64,000 bases of DNA from positions 23,396 to 87,395 of the forward strand of contig CAYSNP010000004.1 of NCBI GenBank assembly GCA_964432485.1, given 5' to 3'. The notes under the pieces were generated by a model that did no database searches, was not told the DNA's origin, and saw only the letters and a list, made by a program, of their open reading frames with translations. Below are positions 8,828 through 18,477 of the stretch, piece by piece. How positions within the stretch are numbered: position 1 is the stretch's first letter; each line of letters starts with the position of its first letter. Source of the stretch: CAYSNP01 sp964432485. GTDB lineage: Bacteria; Bacillota; Clostridia; Christensenellales; DTU072. The position numbers and the translations under genes were made by a program.

Positions 8828-10249
8828 ATGAAAATACTATATGCAACCTCAGAAGCTGCACCATTTTTGCGTTCAGGCGGACTAGGCGATGTAGCAGGCG
8901 CATTGCCAAAAGCATTGCTTAAAGAAGGTGTGGATATTAGGGTAATTATGCCATTTTATTCGGGCATCCCGCAAAATCTTAGGAAAGAAGCGCAGGCTTT
9001 GGGCTCTTGTACCGTGCAACTTGCTTGGAGAACGCAGTACGCAGGTGTATATTCTGCGCTATATGAGGGCGTAACATATTATTTTATTGACAATGAGTAT
9101 TACTTTGCAAGAAAAGAATTATATGGTCATTATGATGATGGTGAGCGATTTGCTTTTTTTGCAATGGCAATACTGCAAACAATGGAGCTTACAGGCTTTT
9201 ATCCCGATGTGTTGCATTGCAACGATTGGCAAACAGCGCTAGCCCCGTTATTTTTAGATGCTTTTTATAGAAAGGGAGAAAAGTATAGCAATATTAAGAG
9301 TGTGCTAACTATACATAATATACAGTATCAAGGTAGTTACGACACCTATGTAATAGGGGATGTCTTTGGTATCCCTGAGAGCCTGGCTAACATAGTATGT
9401 TATAACGGTAGTGCCAATATGCTAAAAGCAGGGATAGAATCTGCCAATATAGTTACCACCGTATCACAAACTTATGCGCAGGAGATTCTTACTTCTTATT
9501 TTGCTTATGGGCTGGAGGATATACTTGCTCAAAGGGCATATAAGCTAAAGGGCATAGTCAACGGTATTGATACAGAAAAATATAATCCGCTTAAAGATAA
9601 AGCTCTAAAAGTCGGCTATTCCTGGCGCAGTCCCGCTCGTAAGGTGCAAAATAAAAATAATTTGCAAAAAGGGCTGGGGTTAGAAGTTTGTGACAAGCCG
9701 CTGATAGGTATGGTCACAAGGCTAACAGGGCATAAAGGGCTGGATTTAGTAGTTAGGGTATTGCATGATATTCTTAATTTGGGTATCCAAATGGTGATTC
9801 TGGGTACCGGAGAAAGGGAGTATGAGCTAGCATTGCGTAAGATTATGGCAGAAAGAGCGGACAATAGATTAAGGGTAAAGATAGCCTTTTCTGACGAATG
9901 GGCAAGCAAAATCTATGCCGGAGCTGATATTTTTTTGATGCCTAGCAAAAGCGAGCCTTGCGGGCTGGCGCAGCTCATTGCCTTGCGTTATGGCACTATC
10001 CCGGTAGTGCGGCGCACAGGCGGACTTGCTGATACCGTGCAAGCATTTGATTTGGGGAAGGGGACGGGCAACGGTTTTGATTTTGTAACTTACAATGCGC
10101 ATGATATGCTGGATGCGGTACGCAGAGCTGTAAATACTTATTATAATAAGGATTTATGGAAAATTATTATGAAAAATGCTATGAAAGGAGATTACTCCTG
10201 GAATAAATCCGCAAAGCTATATAAGGATTTGTATAAATCTTTGACTTAA
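8828..10249 (+). CDS. glgA: Glycogen synthase (ADP-glucose)
   Basis: A GT5 glycosyltransferase that extends alpha-1,4 glucan chains from ADP-glucose. It is 473 residues long, typical for bacterial GlgA. The N-terminal Rossmann domain begins MKILYATSEAAPFLRSGGLGDV; the loop normally reads KxGGLGDV, so a conservative Lys-to-Arg change sits before the glycines (R15). The C-terminal domain holds the E-x7-E type motif in SKSEPCGLAQLIALRYG and the T-G-G motif in RRTGGLADTV. Start: AAGGTGA lies about 5 nt upstream. It is the fourth glg gene of the operon, and glgP follows after 60 nt. Confidence 0.95.
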   Translation: MKILYATSEAAPFLRSGGLGDVAGALPKALLKEGVDIRVIMPFYSGIPQNLRKEAQALGSCTVQLAWRTQYAGVYSALYEGVTYYFIDNEYYFARKELYGHYDDGERFAFFAMAILQTMELTGFYPDVLHCNDWQTALAPLFLDAFYRKGEKYSNIKSVLTIHNIQYQGSYDTYVIGDVFGIPESLANIVCYNGSANMLKAGIESANIVTTVSQTYAQEILTSYFAYGLEDILAQRAYKLKGIVNGIDTEKYNPLKDKALKVGYSWRSPARKVQNKNNLQKGLGLEVCDKPLIGMVTRLTGHKGLDLVVRVLHDILNLGIQMVILGTGEREYELALRKIMAERADNRLRVKIAFSDEWASKIYAGADIFLMPSKSEPCGLAQLIALRYGTIPVVRRTGGLADTVQAFDLGKGTGNGFDFVTYNAHDMLDAVRRAVNTYYNKDLWKIIMKNAMKGDYSWNKSAKLYKDLYKSLT

Positions 10250-10309
10250 AATTAGCCTCAACCCCGGATGTGTGCTATAGGGTAGGGCAAAGCTGACAAA
10301 GGAGAAAGA

Positions 10310-12727
10310 ATGAAGCACTTAACTTATACGGAGCTGAAAAAAGGAATAGAATTAGAGCTGGCAAAAATTTTTGGCGTAAGGTCTGATAAAGCGGGTGAGG
10401 AGCAAGTATACAATGCCTTATCCAGAGTTGTAAAAGATTATACTACTGAACAAAGGATAGATTTTAAGGAGCATTCTCACAAGTTAAAGAAAGTTTATTA
10501 TATGTCTATGGAGTTTTTACTAGGACGCTCTTTGCATAACCACCTTTTTAATTTAGGGCTGCTGGAAAAGGCAAGAAAAGCGGTAGAGGAGCTAGGTTTT
10601 GACTTTGACAAAGTTTGCGAAATAGAAATTGATGCAGGGCTGGGCAACGGCGGGCTAGGGCGTCTTGCCGCTTGTTATATGGATAGCTTAACTACCTTGG
10701 GATATCCTGCCAGCGGCTTTTCCATAAGGTATGACTATGGTATTTTTGCGCAAAGGATAGTGGATAACGAGCAAGCAGAACGCCCTGACTATTGGCTTAA
10801 GACCGGCGATGTTTGGCTAAAAGAGCGCAGCGAAACTTATGAGGTTAAGTTTGGGGGCTGTGTGGAAGAAGTTTTACAAGACGGCAAAATGGTATTTAAC
10901 CATATACCTCAAACTATTATTTTAGCTGTGCCTTATGATATGAATATTACAGGCTATAACAGCCTAATAGTCAACTCCCTACGTCTTTGGAGCGCAAAGA
11001 GCAAGTCCGAGCTGGATATGAGCGCTTTTGCAAGGGGGGAGTATCTAAAGGCAATAGAAGAAAGAGCTATGGCGGAGGCTATCAGCAAGGTGCTTTATCC
11101 TGCAGATGACCATATAGAAGGTAAAGCACTTAGGCTAAAGCAGCAATACTTCTTTGTATCCGCTTCTGTGCAAAATATCTTGTCCAATCACCTTAAATAC
11201 AATCCGTCGCTGGATAACCTTGCCGAAAAGGTGGCTATTCATATCAATGACACTCATCCCGCTCTTTGTATACCCGAGCTGATGAGGCTGCTGGTAGATG
11301 AGCACGGTTACGGTTGGGAGCAGGCTTGGGAAATTACCACCAATACAGTATCTTATACTAACCATACAGTAATGCAAGAGGCGCTTGAGAGGTGGCCTGA
11401 GCATCTTTTTGTTAGCTTGTTGCCCAGAATTACGCAGGTAGTCCACGAGATTAACAGACGCTATTGCAATATGCTTTTTGATATTTATCCGGGGCAATGG
11501 GAGCGGATAGGCAGAGAAGCAATAGTGGCTTACGGCGAAATAAAAATGGCAACCTTGTGTTTGGTAGCATCGCATAAAGTCAATGGTGTATCCAAGCTGC
11601 ACAGTGAGATATTAAAGAACGATGTATTTAATGAATACTATAAAATTGCCCCTGAAAAATTCACCAATGTAACCAATGGCATAGCTTACCGCAGATGGCT
11701 GCTTGAAGCTAATCCACGATATTCTGCCTTGATTACAGAGCTGATTGGCAACAAATACAAGACCCAACCTGACGAGCTGGCAAAATTACTGCCTTTTGCT
11801 GACGACAAAAGCGTGCTTGAGCGTGCCTTTGCTATTAAAAAAGCTAATAAGCAAGATTTAGCCAAGCTGATACACAAAAGAAACGGTATAATTGTAGACC
11901 CTGACAGCATTTACGATGTGCATATCAAGCGCATTCACGAATACAAAAGGCAGCTGTTAAATGTTTTTCATATTATAGACTTATATTTTAGGCTGAAAAA
12001 AGGCAAAGCCAACGATATTACCCCCCGCACCTTTATATTTGCAGGCAAAAGCGCACCCAGCTATTATATAGCCAAACAAGTTATTAAGCTAATCAATATA
12101 CTTGCTAAGTTTATCAATGCGGATAAAGAGATAAAAGATAAGTTAAAAGTAGTATTTTTAGAAAATTATTCTGTTTCTTTGGCAGAAGCCATCATTCCGG
12201 CAAGCAATATCAGCGAACAGATAAGTGTAGCAGGTAAAGAAGCATCAGGCACAGGCAATATGAAGTTTATGATTAACGGAGCGGTTACCTTAGGCACAAT
12301 GGATGGCGCTAATATAGAGATTTTTGAGCAAGTTGGTGCAGAAAATATGTTTATTTTCGGGCTAAATGCTCAAGAGACCGCCGCACTTGCGCCTAGCTAC
12401 AATCCCCATGATGTTTACAATGCGGATGCTAGGATTATAGCAATTATCGATGCGCTTGCTAGCGGCTATTTTGGCGAAGAATTTACTGATTTAGTTAAGT
12501 CGCTGCTTGGCGGTGCAAGCGGTCCGAAAGGTGCTGATGCATATATGGTGCTTAAAGATTTTGACAGTTATGCAGCAGCACAAGACAAGGCAGACAAGGT
12601 TTACAAAGATGTTTACACCTTTAGCAAAATGGCATTTGTCAATACTGCTAAGGCGGGCTTCTTTGCCTCTGACAGAAGCGTGGAAGAATATGTAGAGGGC
12701 ATTTGGCATTTGCAAAAATATAAATAA
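10310..12727 (+). CDS. glgP: Glycogen/maltodextrin phosphorylase
   Basis: A GT35 phosphorylase that releases glucose-1-phosphate from alpha-1,4 glucan ends using phosphate and pyridoxal phosphate. The protein has 805 residues, the usual size for the short bacterial type. Recognisable parts are YYMSMEFLLGR and DAGLGNGGLGRLAACYMDS near the N-terminus, HINDTHPAL in the middle and the PLP site EASGTGNMKFMINGA with the Schiff-base Lys at 652. AAAGGAG precedes the start. It closes the ADP-glucose cycle with glgC, glgD and glgA. The next gene starts immediately after its stop, so both are probably co-translated. Confidence 0.95.
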   Translation: MKHLTYTELKKGIELELAKIFGVRSDKAGEEQVYNALSRVVKDYTTEQRIDFKEHSHKLKKVYYMSMEFLLGRSLHNHLFNLGLLEKARKAVEELGFDFDKVCEIEIDAGLGNGGLGRLAACYMDSLTTLGYPASGFSIRYDYGIFAQRIVDNEQAERPDYWLKTGDVWLKERSETYEVKFGGCVEEVLQDGKMVFNHIPQTIILAVPYDMNITGYNSLIVNSLRLWSAKSKSELDMSAFARGEYLKAIEERAMAEAISKVLYPADDHIEGKALRLKQQYFFVSASVQNILSNHLKYNPSLDNLAEKVAIHINDTHPALCIPELMRLLVDEHGYGWEQAWEITTNTVSYTNHTVMQEALERWPEHLFVSLLPRITQVVHEINRRYCNMLFDIYPGQWERIGREAIVAYGEIKMATLCLVASHKVNGVSKLHSEILKNDVFNEYYKIAPEKFTNVTNGIAYRRWLLEANPRYSALITELIGNKYKTQPDELAKLLPFADDKSVLERAFAIKKANKQDLAKLIHKRNGIIVDPDSIYDVHIKRIHEYKRQLLNVFHIIDLYFRLKKGKANDITPRTFIFAGKSAPSYYIAKQVIKLINILAKFINADKEIKDKLKVVFLENYSVSLAEAIIPASNISEQISVAGKEASGTGNMKFMINGAVTLGTMDGANIEIFEQVGAENMFIFGLNAQETAALAPSYNPHDVYNADARIIAIIDALASGYFGEEFTDLVKSLLGGASGPKGADAYMVLKDFDSYAAAQDKADKVYKDVYTFSKMAFVNTAKAGFFASDRSVEEYVEGIWHLQKYK

Positions 12728-12728
12728 A

Positions 12729-14537
12729 ATGGTTTTATACAATTCCTTTGACCCTAACTATAAGCAACCTTTTGGAGCATTGGAGTGCGGAGGTAATCTT
12801 AGCATTACTTTTCCTGTGCACCATAGCATAAGGGCGCAAGCTGTTTACATTGTTATACGTGGGGAGCAAGCGCTGCGTTTGCCGCTGCTTAAAGTAAAAA
12901 GCCAAAAGGATTATGATTTTTTCCATATTAGCTTTACTTTGGATAAAGAAGGGCTGTATTTTTATAGATTTGAAATTGATTTTAAGGAAGGTATCCGCTT
13001 TGTCGGCAGGGGCGAAAGGGGCAAGGCAAAGATAGGCGATTGGCTGCCCGAGTGGCAGCAAGCAGTATATAAACAAGGTTTTGCCACTCCTGATTTTATC
13101 AAAGGCGGTATTGTATACCATATTTTTGTAGATAGGTTTGCACGCACAGAGGGTGCTGCTTTTTGCAAGCAAGGGGTTTTTAAGTGCTGGAACGAGGATG
13201 TTAGCACCAGCGACAGAGACGGAAAATATCGTGCTAATGACTTTTATGGCGGCAACCTTAAAGGCATTATAGGCAAACTAGACTACCTTGCCAGCCTTAA
13301 TGTTAGCCTTATCTACCTTTCTCCTATCTTCAAAGCATATAGCAATCACCGCTATGATACCGGAGATTACTTTACAATTGATGAGCTGATAGGCTCTGAG
13401 CAAGACTTTAGCGAGCTGATAGCGCAAGCAAAGCAGTACGGAATTGGCATTATGTTAGACGGGGTGTTTAACCATACGGGCTCTGACAGCATTTACTTTA
13501 ATAAATATGGCAATTATGACAGCATAGGCGCTTGGCAAGGCAAACAAAGCCCGTATTACAATTGGTATACTTTTTTAGACGAGAAAAAGGGCTACCTTTC
13601 TTGGTGGGGAATAAAAAATGTGCCTTCCATAAGGCGGGATGCGCTAGGTTTTCAAGAAATGATTGCAGGCAGTGCGGGCGTGCTGGAAAAATGGACGAGT
13701 TTTGGAGTTGCAGGATGGCGATTGGATGTGGCTGACGAGCTAAGTTTGGATTTTATTAAAAAGATAAGAGACAAGCTAAAGAGCCTTAATCAGCAAACAT
13801 TGTTACTTGGTGAAGTTTGGGAGGATGCCAGCAATAAAATAAGCTATGGAGAGCAAAGGCAGTATTTTAACGGTAACTTGCTGGACGGGGTAATGAATTA
13901 TCCTTTTAGGGAATTAATCTTGCAGCTTATTAAAGATAAGGATATAGGTAAGTTTATAGAGGGCGTAGAAGCAATAATAGAGAATTATCCCAAACAGGCA
14001 CTGGATACTTGCCTAGTAATGCTCTCTTCACACGATACCGTCAGAGCTATTAACGAGCTATCCGGCGCAAGTTGCACAGGGCTTTCAAAAAGAGAAAAAA
14101 AGCTGCGCAATCTTACTCTCACCGAGTACAGCAAAGGCAAAAAAAGACTAAAGCTGGCGAGCTTTTTGCAATATTTTCTGCCGGGAGTCCCCTCTATTTA
14201 CTATGGGGATGAAGTTGGAATGCAGGGGTGGGATGACCCGATTAACAGGCGTCCTTTTACAGCAAACCCTGATAAGGAGCTGCTTGCTCATTACATAGAG
14301 CTAGGTAAGTTAAGGGCAAAATACAAGCCTCACTTTACCTCGCTCATAAAGCTAACATCAAAAAAGGGCTGCTTATTCTTACAGCGGGGCGGGCTTACGG
14401 GTATAGTTAATTTAAGCGGGGCTACTTTGTCCTTGCAAGAGTTGCTTAGCACAAATAATATAACAGATGAGCTGACAGGTAAAGTAATTGCATTGCTTGA
14501 TGATATGCAATTTACAGTACTAAAGAATATTTTCTAA
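12729..14537 (+). CDS. GH13 alpha-glucan hydrolase (neopullulanase/amylase-like), cytoplasmic
   Basis: A 602-residue GH13 enzyme without a signal peptide, so it should act on internal glycogen or maltodextrins. An N-terminal beta domain (about 1-110) resembles the starch-binding N-domain of neopullulanase and cyclomaltodextrinase. The barrel carries IMLDGVFNHTG (region I), AGWRLDVAD with nucleophile D333, LLGEVWED with acid/base E362, and LSSHDT with D436. Two further landmarks are YHIFVDRFAR, typical of amylopullulanase-like members, and YYGDEVGMQGWDDPINRRPF. Exact specificity (alpha-1,4 versus alpha-1,6) cannot be told by eye. Its place between glgP and malQ fits trimming of limit dextrins left by the phosphorylase. 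It begins 1 nt after the glgP stop. Confidence 0.85.
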   Translation: MVLYNSFDPNYKQPFGALECGGNLSITFPVHHSIRAQAVYIVIRGEQALRLPLLKVKSQKDYDFFHISFTLDKEGLYFYRFEIDFKEGIRFVGRGERGKAKIGDWLPEWQQAVYKQGFATPDFIKGGIVYHIFVDRFARTEGAAFCKQGVFKCWNEDVSTSDRDGKYRANDFYGGNLKGIIGKLDYLASLNVSLIYLSPIFKAYSNHRYDTGDYFTIDELIGSEQDFSELIAQAKQYGIGIMLDGVFNHTGSDSIYFNKYGNYDSIGAWQGKQSPYYNWYTFLDEKKGYLSWWGIKNVPSIRRDALGFQEMIAGSAGVLEKWTSFGVAGWRLDVADELSLDFIKKIRDKLKSLNQQTLLLGEVWEDASNKISYGEQRQYFNGNLLDGVMNYPFRELILQLIKDKDIGKFIEGVEAIIENYPKQALDTCLVMLSSHDTVRAINELSGASCTGLSKREKKLRNLTLTEYSKGKKRLKLASFLQYFLPGVPSIYYGDEVGMQGWDDPINRRPFTANPDKELLAHYIELGKLRAKYKPHFTSLIKLTSKKGCLFLQRGGLTGIVNLSGATLSLQELLSTNNITDELTGKVIALLDDMQFTVLKNIF

Positions 14538-14539
14538 TA

Positions 14540-14568
14540 TTGCTTTTTTGCTAGCTTTCTATTATAAT
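14540..14568 (+). promoter_or_regulatory. Promoter of malQ
   Basis: TTGCTT (14540-14545), 17-nt spacer, TATAAT (14563-14568). The predicted start at 14575 leaves a 12-nt leader that begins with the ribosome site AAGAGG. Confidence 0.5.
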
Positions 14569-14586
14569 ATGATAAAGAGGTTAATT

Positions 14587-16101
14587 ATGGAAAATAGGAC
14601 TAGCGGCATTTTGCTTAACATTGCCAGTATGCCCGGCAATTTTGCAATTGGCGATTTTTCTTGTAATGTGCTGGAAATAATAGACGATTTTGCTATTATG
14701 GGATTTCATTGGTTGCAGACTTTACCTATTACCGCAATAGGAGAAGGCAATTCGCCTTACTCATCTAGTAGCGCTTATGCGCTAAATTATCTTTACCTTG
14801 ACCCTTATAGTTTGCCCGAAAGATTTGTTACAAAAGAAGAAATAGCTCCTTATGTTTATAGAGGAGAGCCTTATTTAGTCGATTACGATTACGCCCGAAA
14901 AGTTAAAAAAGAAATTCTTAAAATAGCATACTCCCGCATTAACGAATTGGATAGAGAAGCAGTTAGCAGTTTTGTTAAAGCGCAGGAATATTGGATTAGC
15001 GACTATGCTCTTTATATGGCGCTAAAGGAAGCGCATAACGGTAAGGCTTGGTACGAGTGGGAAGAAAAGTATAAGTTTAGGTATCCAAATGCCTTGAAAG
15101 AGGCAGCCGAAACCTATAAAGAGCAAATTTACTTTTATTATTTTGAGCAGTTTATTTTACGCACCCAATGGGAGGTGCTTAAAAAACATGCAGATAGCAG
15201 AGGCTTTGGATTCTTTGGGGATATGCCCATTTATGTGTCTTATGACAGTGTAGATGTATGGGCTAATCGCCAACTTTTTCAATTGGACGAGCAGCTAGTA
15301 CAAAAAGCGCAAGCAGGAGTGCCGCCCGATTACTTTAGTGACAACGGGCAGTTGTGGGGCAATCCATTATACGATTACGAGGTTATGCGCAAAGATAACT
15401 ACCAATGGCTTACCAATAGGATTGCTTACAACCTTTCATTATACCATTTGCTGCGTATAGACCATTTTAGAGGTTTTTATGAGTATTGGTCTGTGGATAA
15501 AGATGCCACCAGCGCGCAAGAGGGCTTATGGCAAAAAGGACCGGGGCTAGAGATTTGGGATGCGTTGCGCAAGATAGTCCCCAATCCTGCCATTGTGGCA
15601 GAGGACTTAGGTATCATCAATGATAAGGTAAAAAAGTATCTGGAAAAAACAGGATTCTTTGGTATGAGGGTAATGCAATTTGGGTTTGACGGAAAAAGCG
15701 ACAATCCGCATTTGCCTCATAATTATGCAGAGAATTGCGTTGCCTATACAGCCACGCATGACAACAATACCACTTTGGGTTGGCTTTTTGAGCTAAGCAA
15801 CGAAAGCAGAGAGTATGTGCTCAATTATATTGGCTACGAAGGCAATCCTTTTATAGAAGGGCAAGGCTACTCCAGCGCAGTAAAATCATTTGTTCGTACA
15901 GTGCTTGCTTCCAAAGCAGACCTGGCAATTGTGCCTATTCAAGATATTTGTGGATTTGGAGCAGATACTAGACTTAATGTGCCCGGAGTAGCTGAGGGCA
16001 ATTGGCGTTACCGCCTTACGCTTTCGGCATTGTCAGAAATAGATAGGGTGTTTTATTCTACCCTAAACCGCATTTATGGGAGGAACAATAAGACCTTTTA
16101 A
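14587..16101 (+). CDS. malQ: 4-alpha-glucanotransferase (amylomaltase)
   Basis: A GH77 enzyme that transfers alpha-1,4 glucan segments between maltodextrins, releasing glucose and making longer chains usable by GlgP. The protein has 504 residues from ATG 14587. Landmarks: QTLPITAIGEGNSPYSSSSA near the N-terminus, FGDMPIYVSYDSVDVWANRQLF, nucleophile D292 in LRIDHFRGF, acid/base E339 in VAEDLG, and D392 in TATHDNNTT. AAGAGG at 14575-14580 decides this start. The in-frame ATG at 14569 lies directly behind the -10 box and is unlikely to be on the transcript. It adds disproportionation to the glycogen breakdown set and has its own promoter besides possible read-through. Confidence 0.95.
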   Translation: MENRTSGILLNIASMPGNFAIGDFSCNVLEIIDDFAIMGFHWLQTLPITAIGEGNSPYSSSSAYALNYLYLDPYSLPERFVTKEEIAPYVYRGEPYLVDYDYARKVKKEILKIAYSRINELDREAVSSFVKAQEYWISDYALYMALKEAHNGKAWYEWEEKYKFRYPNALKEAAETYKEQIYFYYFEQFILRTQWEVLKKHADSRGFGFFGDMPIYVSYDSVDVWANRQLFQLDEQLVQKAQAGVPPDYFSDNGQLWGNPLYDYEVMRKDNYQWLTNRIAYNLSLYHLLRIDHFRGFYEYWSVDKDATSAQEGLWQKGPGLEIWDALRKIVPNPAIVAEDLGIINDKVKKYLEKTGFFGMRVMQFGFDGKSDNPHLPHNYAENCVAYTATHDNNTTLGWLFELSNESREYVLNYIGYEGNPFIEGQGYSSAVKSFVRTVLASKADLAIVPIQDICGFGADTRLNVPGVAEGNWRYRLTLSALSEIDRVFYSTLNRIYGRNNKTF

Positions 16102-16102
16102 A

Positions 16103-16597
16103 ATGGAAATATTTTATACCTTTAGCAAGGTAAATAGTGCAGAGTTTGCCTTGCAAGCATTAGAAAAATACTGTACTCAAAAGAAAATTGCTACCCCTGC
16201 CAATATCCGCTTGCTGCAAAGCAAGGGGGGCAAGCCTTTTGCCAACATTTCAGGTGTGCATTTTAGCCTTACGCATACAAAAGGGCTTACGCTTATAGCT
16301 ACCGCCGACAGAGAGTTAGGGATAGATGCGGAAAATATCAGAGAGGTGGATTACCGCCCTATACTAAAAAAATACGGTGTTAAGACAGGGGTAAAAGACA
16401 GCAGTGATTTTTTGTGGTGGTGGACAAAAAAAGAGGCTCAAGCAAAGCTACTGGATATTCCTCTTGCAAATAGCTTGCGTCTTAGCGACCCGCTGGCTAA
16501 CTTTATTGCTATTAAGGAAATAGAGGGATTTATTATTACCTTAGCGTACTATGGTATGCCAGAAGTCTTTTCTTTAGAGGAAATGCCCCCTATATAA
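16103..16597 (+). CDS. Sfp-type 4'-phosphopantetheinyl transferase
   Basis: Transfers the phosphopantetheine arm of CoA to a carrier-protein serine. About 164 residues, short for the Sfp group (usually near 220). It has the family order GGKPFA (42-47), HFSLTHTKG (53-61), the metal pair GIDAEN (D75, E77) and WTKKEAQAK (W107 to K115). A start at 16103 (MEIFYTF) fits the family. An upstream in-frame ATG at 16076 lies inside the malQ end, and the GGGAGG there is rather far (about 19 nt) from 16103, so the start is uncertain. No acyl carrier protein, PKS or NRPS gene is nearby, so the target is unknown. It may be the general transferase of the cell. Confidence 0.8.
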   Translation: MEIFYTFSKVNSAEFALQALEKYCTQKKIATPANIRLLQSKGGKPFANISGVHFSLTHTKGLTLIATADRELGIDAENIREVDYRPILKKYGVKTGVKDSSDFLWWWTKKEAQAKLLDIPLANSLRLSDPLANFIAIKEIEGFIITLAYYGMPEVFSLEEMPPI

Positions 16598-16696
16598 CAG
16601 TTTAAGTAGTTTATGAACAAAAAAAACAGTATTCCTCTATGCAAAAGAGATTTTATATATTATAATAATTACATTAAAGTATAGGAGCAAAAAGAA

Positions 16697-17701
16697 ATGA
16701 AAAAAATCATTGTGCTTATGCTGTGTATCGTTGCTCTTTCTTCCAGCATTTTTTTGCTTGCAAGTTGCAATGAAAAACAGCTTTTGATTGTATATCTTGG
16801 CGATTCTATTGCTGAAGCTCTAGCAGGGCCTTCCCCTTTATCAGAGCGTGAAAGATATGGTTACTATGGCATGCTTGGTATCCGCAACAATTATATTTAC
16901 CGCAACCGAGCTGTTTCAGGGAGCCGCACCTTTGACTTGCTAGCTTATGTTAAGTGCGAGGATGAGGATGCAAAAATCACTCAAACCTTGCTTAAACAAG
17001 CAGATATTATACATATTTCCATTCTAGGCAACGACTTGCTTTTTGCAGATATTGGGGAGCTGCTTACTACCGCCTTAGAAAATGATTTTTCCGGCATTGA
17101 TGCACTGGTTGCAATTGCGGCTAATGCGGTAGGCGAAACTATTGCTACTTTGCGCACATACAATCCCAATGCTACTTTAATTTTTCAAAATGTTTACAAT
17201 CCAATTCATCCTGCATCTATGCTGCTTGTAGATGAAATAAAGGACAAAATGGATGCTGCCGGTATCCCGGTAGAAGAATATAGAGAAAAAGGCGAAATAA
17301 TACTAAGCAGATTAAATAATGTATTAGTTGATTATAGCACAGCTCACCCCGGAGAAATCTATATAGCCGACGCTCATAAAGAGTTTAATAGGATTTTTGA
17401 CCAATCGTCTGAAAAAGGCATTAAGCTGCAATGCAGTGACGGGGTGCACCCTTCCAGCTATGGGCATGCGGTGCTTGCAGATTTAACTCAAGGTATACTT
17501 GAGGAGCTTGGACTGGCTAAAAAATCTGCCGCTTTGAAAAATTATAAGAAACTAAGACTGGAACAGCTAGAAAGGATGTATTCGAGCACTACAGTTAATA
17601 TTAAGGAAACTAAAGCAAATATTAGAAAAGCAAAAAGTTGCTCTGAAGTTACAGAAGCATATTTTGACGCTACCCTTGGGGTTGTCCCTAAATACTTTTA
17701 A
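16697..17701 (+). CDS. SGNH/GDSL-family esterase-like lipoprotein
   Basis: A 334-residue exported lipoprotein. The signal peptide ends in lipobox LLASC (Cys24 is the expected lipid site). The mature part is an SGNH hydrolase: block I YLGDSIAE with Ser37, block II Gly75 in AVSGS, block III LGNDL with Asn112, and block V CSDGVHPS with Asp248 and His251. All four catalytic or oxyanion residues are present, so it is probably active on an ester or acetyl group at the cell surface, perhaps on a polysaccharide; the substrate is inference. AGGAG precedes the ATG. It appears to share a transcript with the next lipoprotein, 11 nt downstream. A TATAAT at 16661 may be its -10 box, but no clear -35 was seen. 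Confidence 0.85.
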   Translation: MKKIIVLMLCIVALSSSIFLLASCNEKQLLIVYLGDSIAEALAGPSPLSERERYGYYGMLGIRNNYIYRNRAVSGSRTFDLLAYVKCEDEDAKITQTLLKQADIIHISILGNDLLFADIGELLTTALENDFSGIDALVAIAANAVGETIATLRTYNPNATLIFQNVYNPIHPASMLLVDEIKDKMDAAGIPVEEYREKGEIILSRLNNVLVDYSTAHPGEIYIADAHKEFNRIFDQSSEKGIKLQCSDGVHPSSYGHAVLADLTQGILEELGLAKKSAALKNYKKLRLEQLERMYSSTTVNIKETKANIRKAKSCSEVTEAYFDATLGVVPKYF

Positions 17702-17712
17702 GGAGAGGAAGG

Positions 17713-18426
17713 ATGAAAAAAAGTTATAAGATATTTTTAGTTATATTTACTATCGTTTTTGTATTTGCTGCCGTTTTCTCTCTTTCCGCTTGCGTGGAAA
17801 AGCCTTGGCTAATGGAAAAAAGTACAATGTTTTACTTGGATATGACCCTTGAAAGTAAAATAATGGGGATTCCTTTTCTTTTTGCTATAGATACCGATAA
17901 AAGCGGAGTGCTGCTTAGGCGTGACGGTACAGTAAGAGTCACCCTAATAACAAATAGCTTGGTATCGACCTTAATATCCTTGCTTCCTGACCTTAGTAGC
18001 CTGCAAATTGACGATGCCACCAGGACTCTTATTGATACTTTAGCAGCGGACTATTTCCCCGGATTTTCGCTTGATGACCCCATTAATTCCTTAGAACTGG
18101 TTGAAAAGGGAGTAAATCTAAAACTGGTAGGTTTAGATGACCCTGATTTTCGGCAAGCACTTATACACTTTGGTGAAACGGGTGCTTTGCCTCAAAACTT
18201 TTCGATTCCAAAAGGCTTTGGGATAGAGTTCAACAGCAAGTATTATCTTAGCAAAGTGCAAGCGCAAGATGGCACAGAATATATAGCTGTTAATATTGGC
18301 AAGCATAGCAAGGGCGGCGAAGGCCCAATATTGCTTACTCTTCTTGAAAACGAGGAAGGCATAAAAGAAGTTACCTTTAGATTCGGAGTATTAGATCTAT
18401 ATTTAAGAGCTGTAGAAAGAGTATAA
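17713..18426 (+). CDS. Lipoprotein of unknown function
   Basis: A 237-residue protein with a clear lipoprotein signal (hydrophobic stretch, then SLSAC with Cys27). I do not recognise the mature domain. It looks like a beta-rich solute- or surface-associated domain: alternating strands such as TMFYLDMTLESKIMG and GTVRVTLITNSLV, a helical segment around SLISLLPDLSSLQIDDATRTL, and a C-terminal strand pair. No catalytic motif is evident. The strong ribosome site AAGGAGAGG follows the stop of the SGNH lipoprotein, so both are probably made together and act at the same surface site. Confidence 0.7.
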   Translation: MKKSYKIFLVIFTIVFVFAAVFSLSACVEKPWLMEKSTMFYLDMTLESKIMGIPFLFAIDTDKSGVLLRRDGTVRVTLITNSLVSTLISLLPDLSSLQIDDATRTLIDTLAADYFPGFSLDDPINSLELVEKGVNLKLVGLDDPDFRQALIHFGETGALPQNFSIPKGFGIEFNSKYYLSKVQAQDGTEYIAVNIGKHSKGGEGPILLTLLENEEGIKEVTFRFGVLDLYLRAVERV

Positions 18427-18443
18427 AGCTAGCATTTACAAGA

Positions 18444-18477
18444 AGGCTGCCAAGCTGTCGTATTGGCAGTTTCTTTT
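18444..18477 (+). terminator. Terminator between convergent genes
   Basis: Perfect 7-bp stem CTGCCAA (18447-18453) / TTGGCAG (18463-18469) with a 9-nt loop, then TTTCTTTT. It separates the plus-strand lipoproteins from the minus-strand oxidoreductase. Confidence 0.65.

Noticed and set aside
10250..10309. Riboswitch or separate promoter in the 60-nt gap before glgP
   Set aside because: Too short, and no conserved aptamer motif, hairpin or -35/-10 pair was found.
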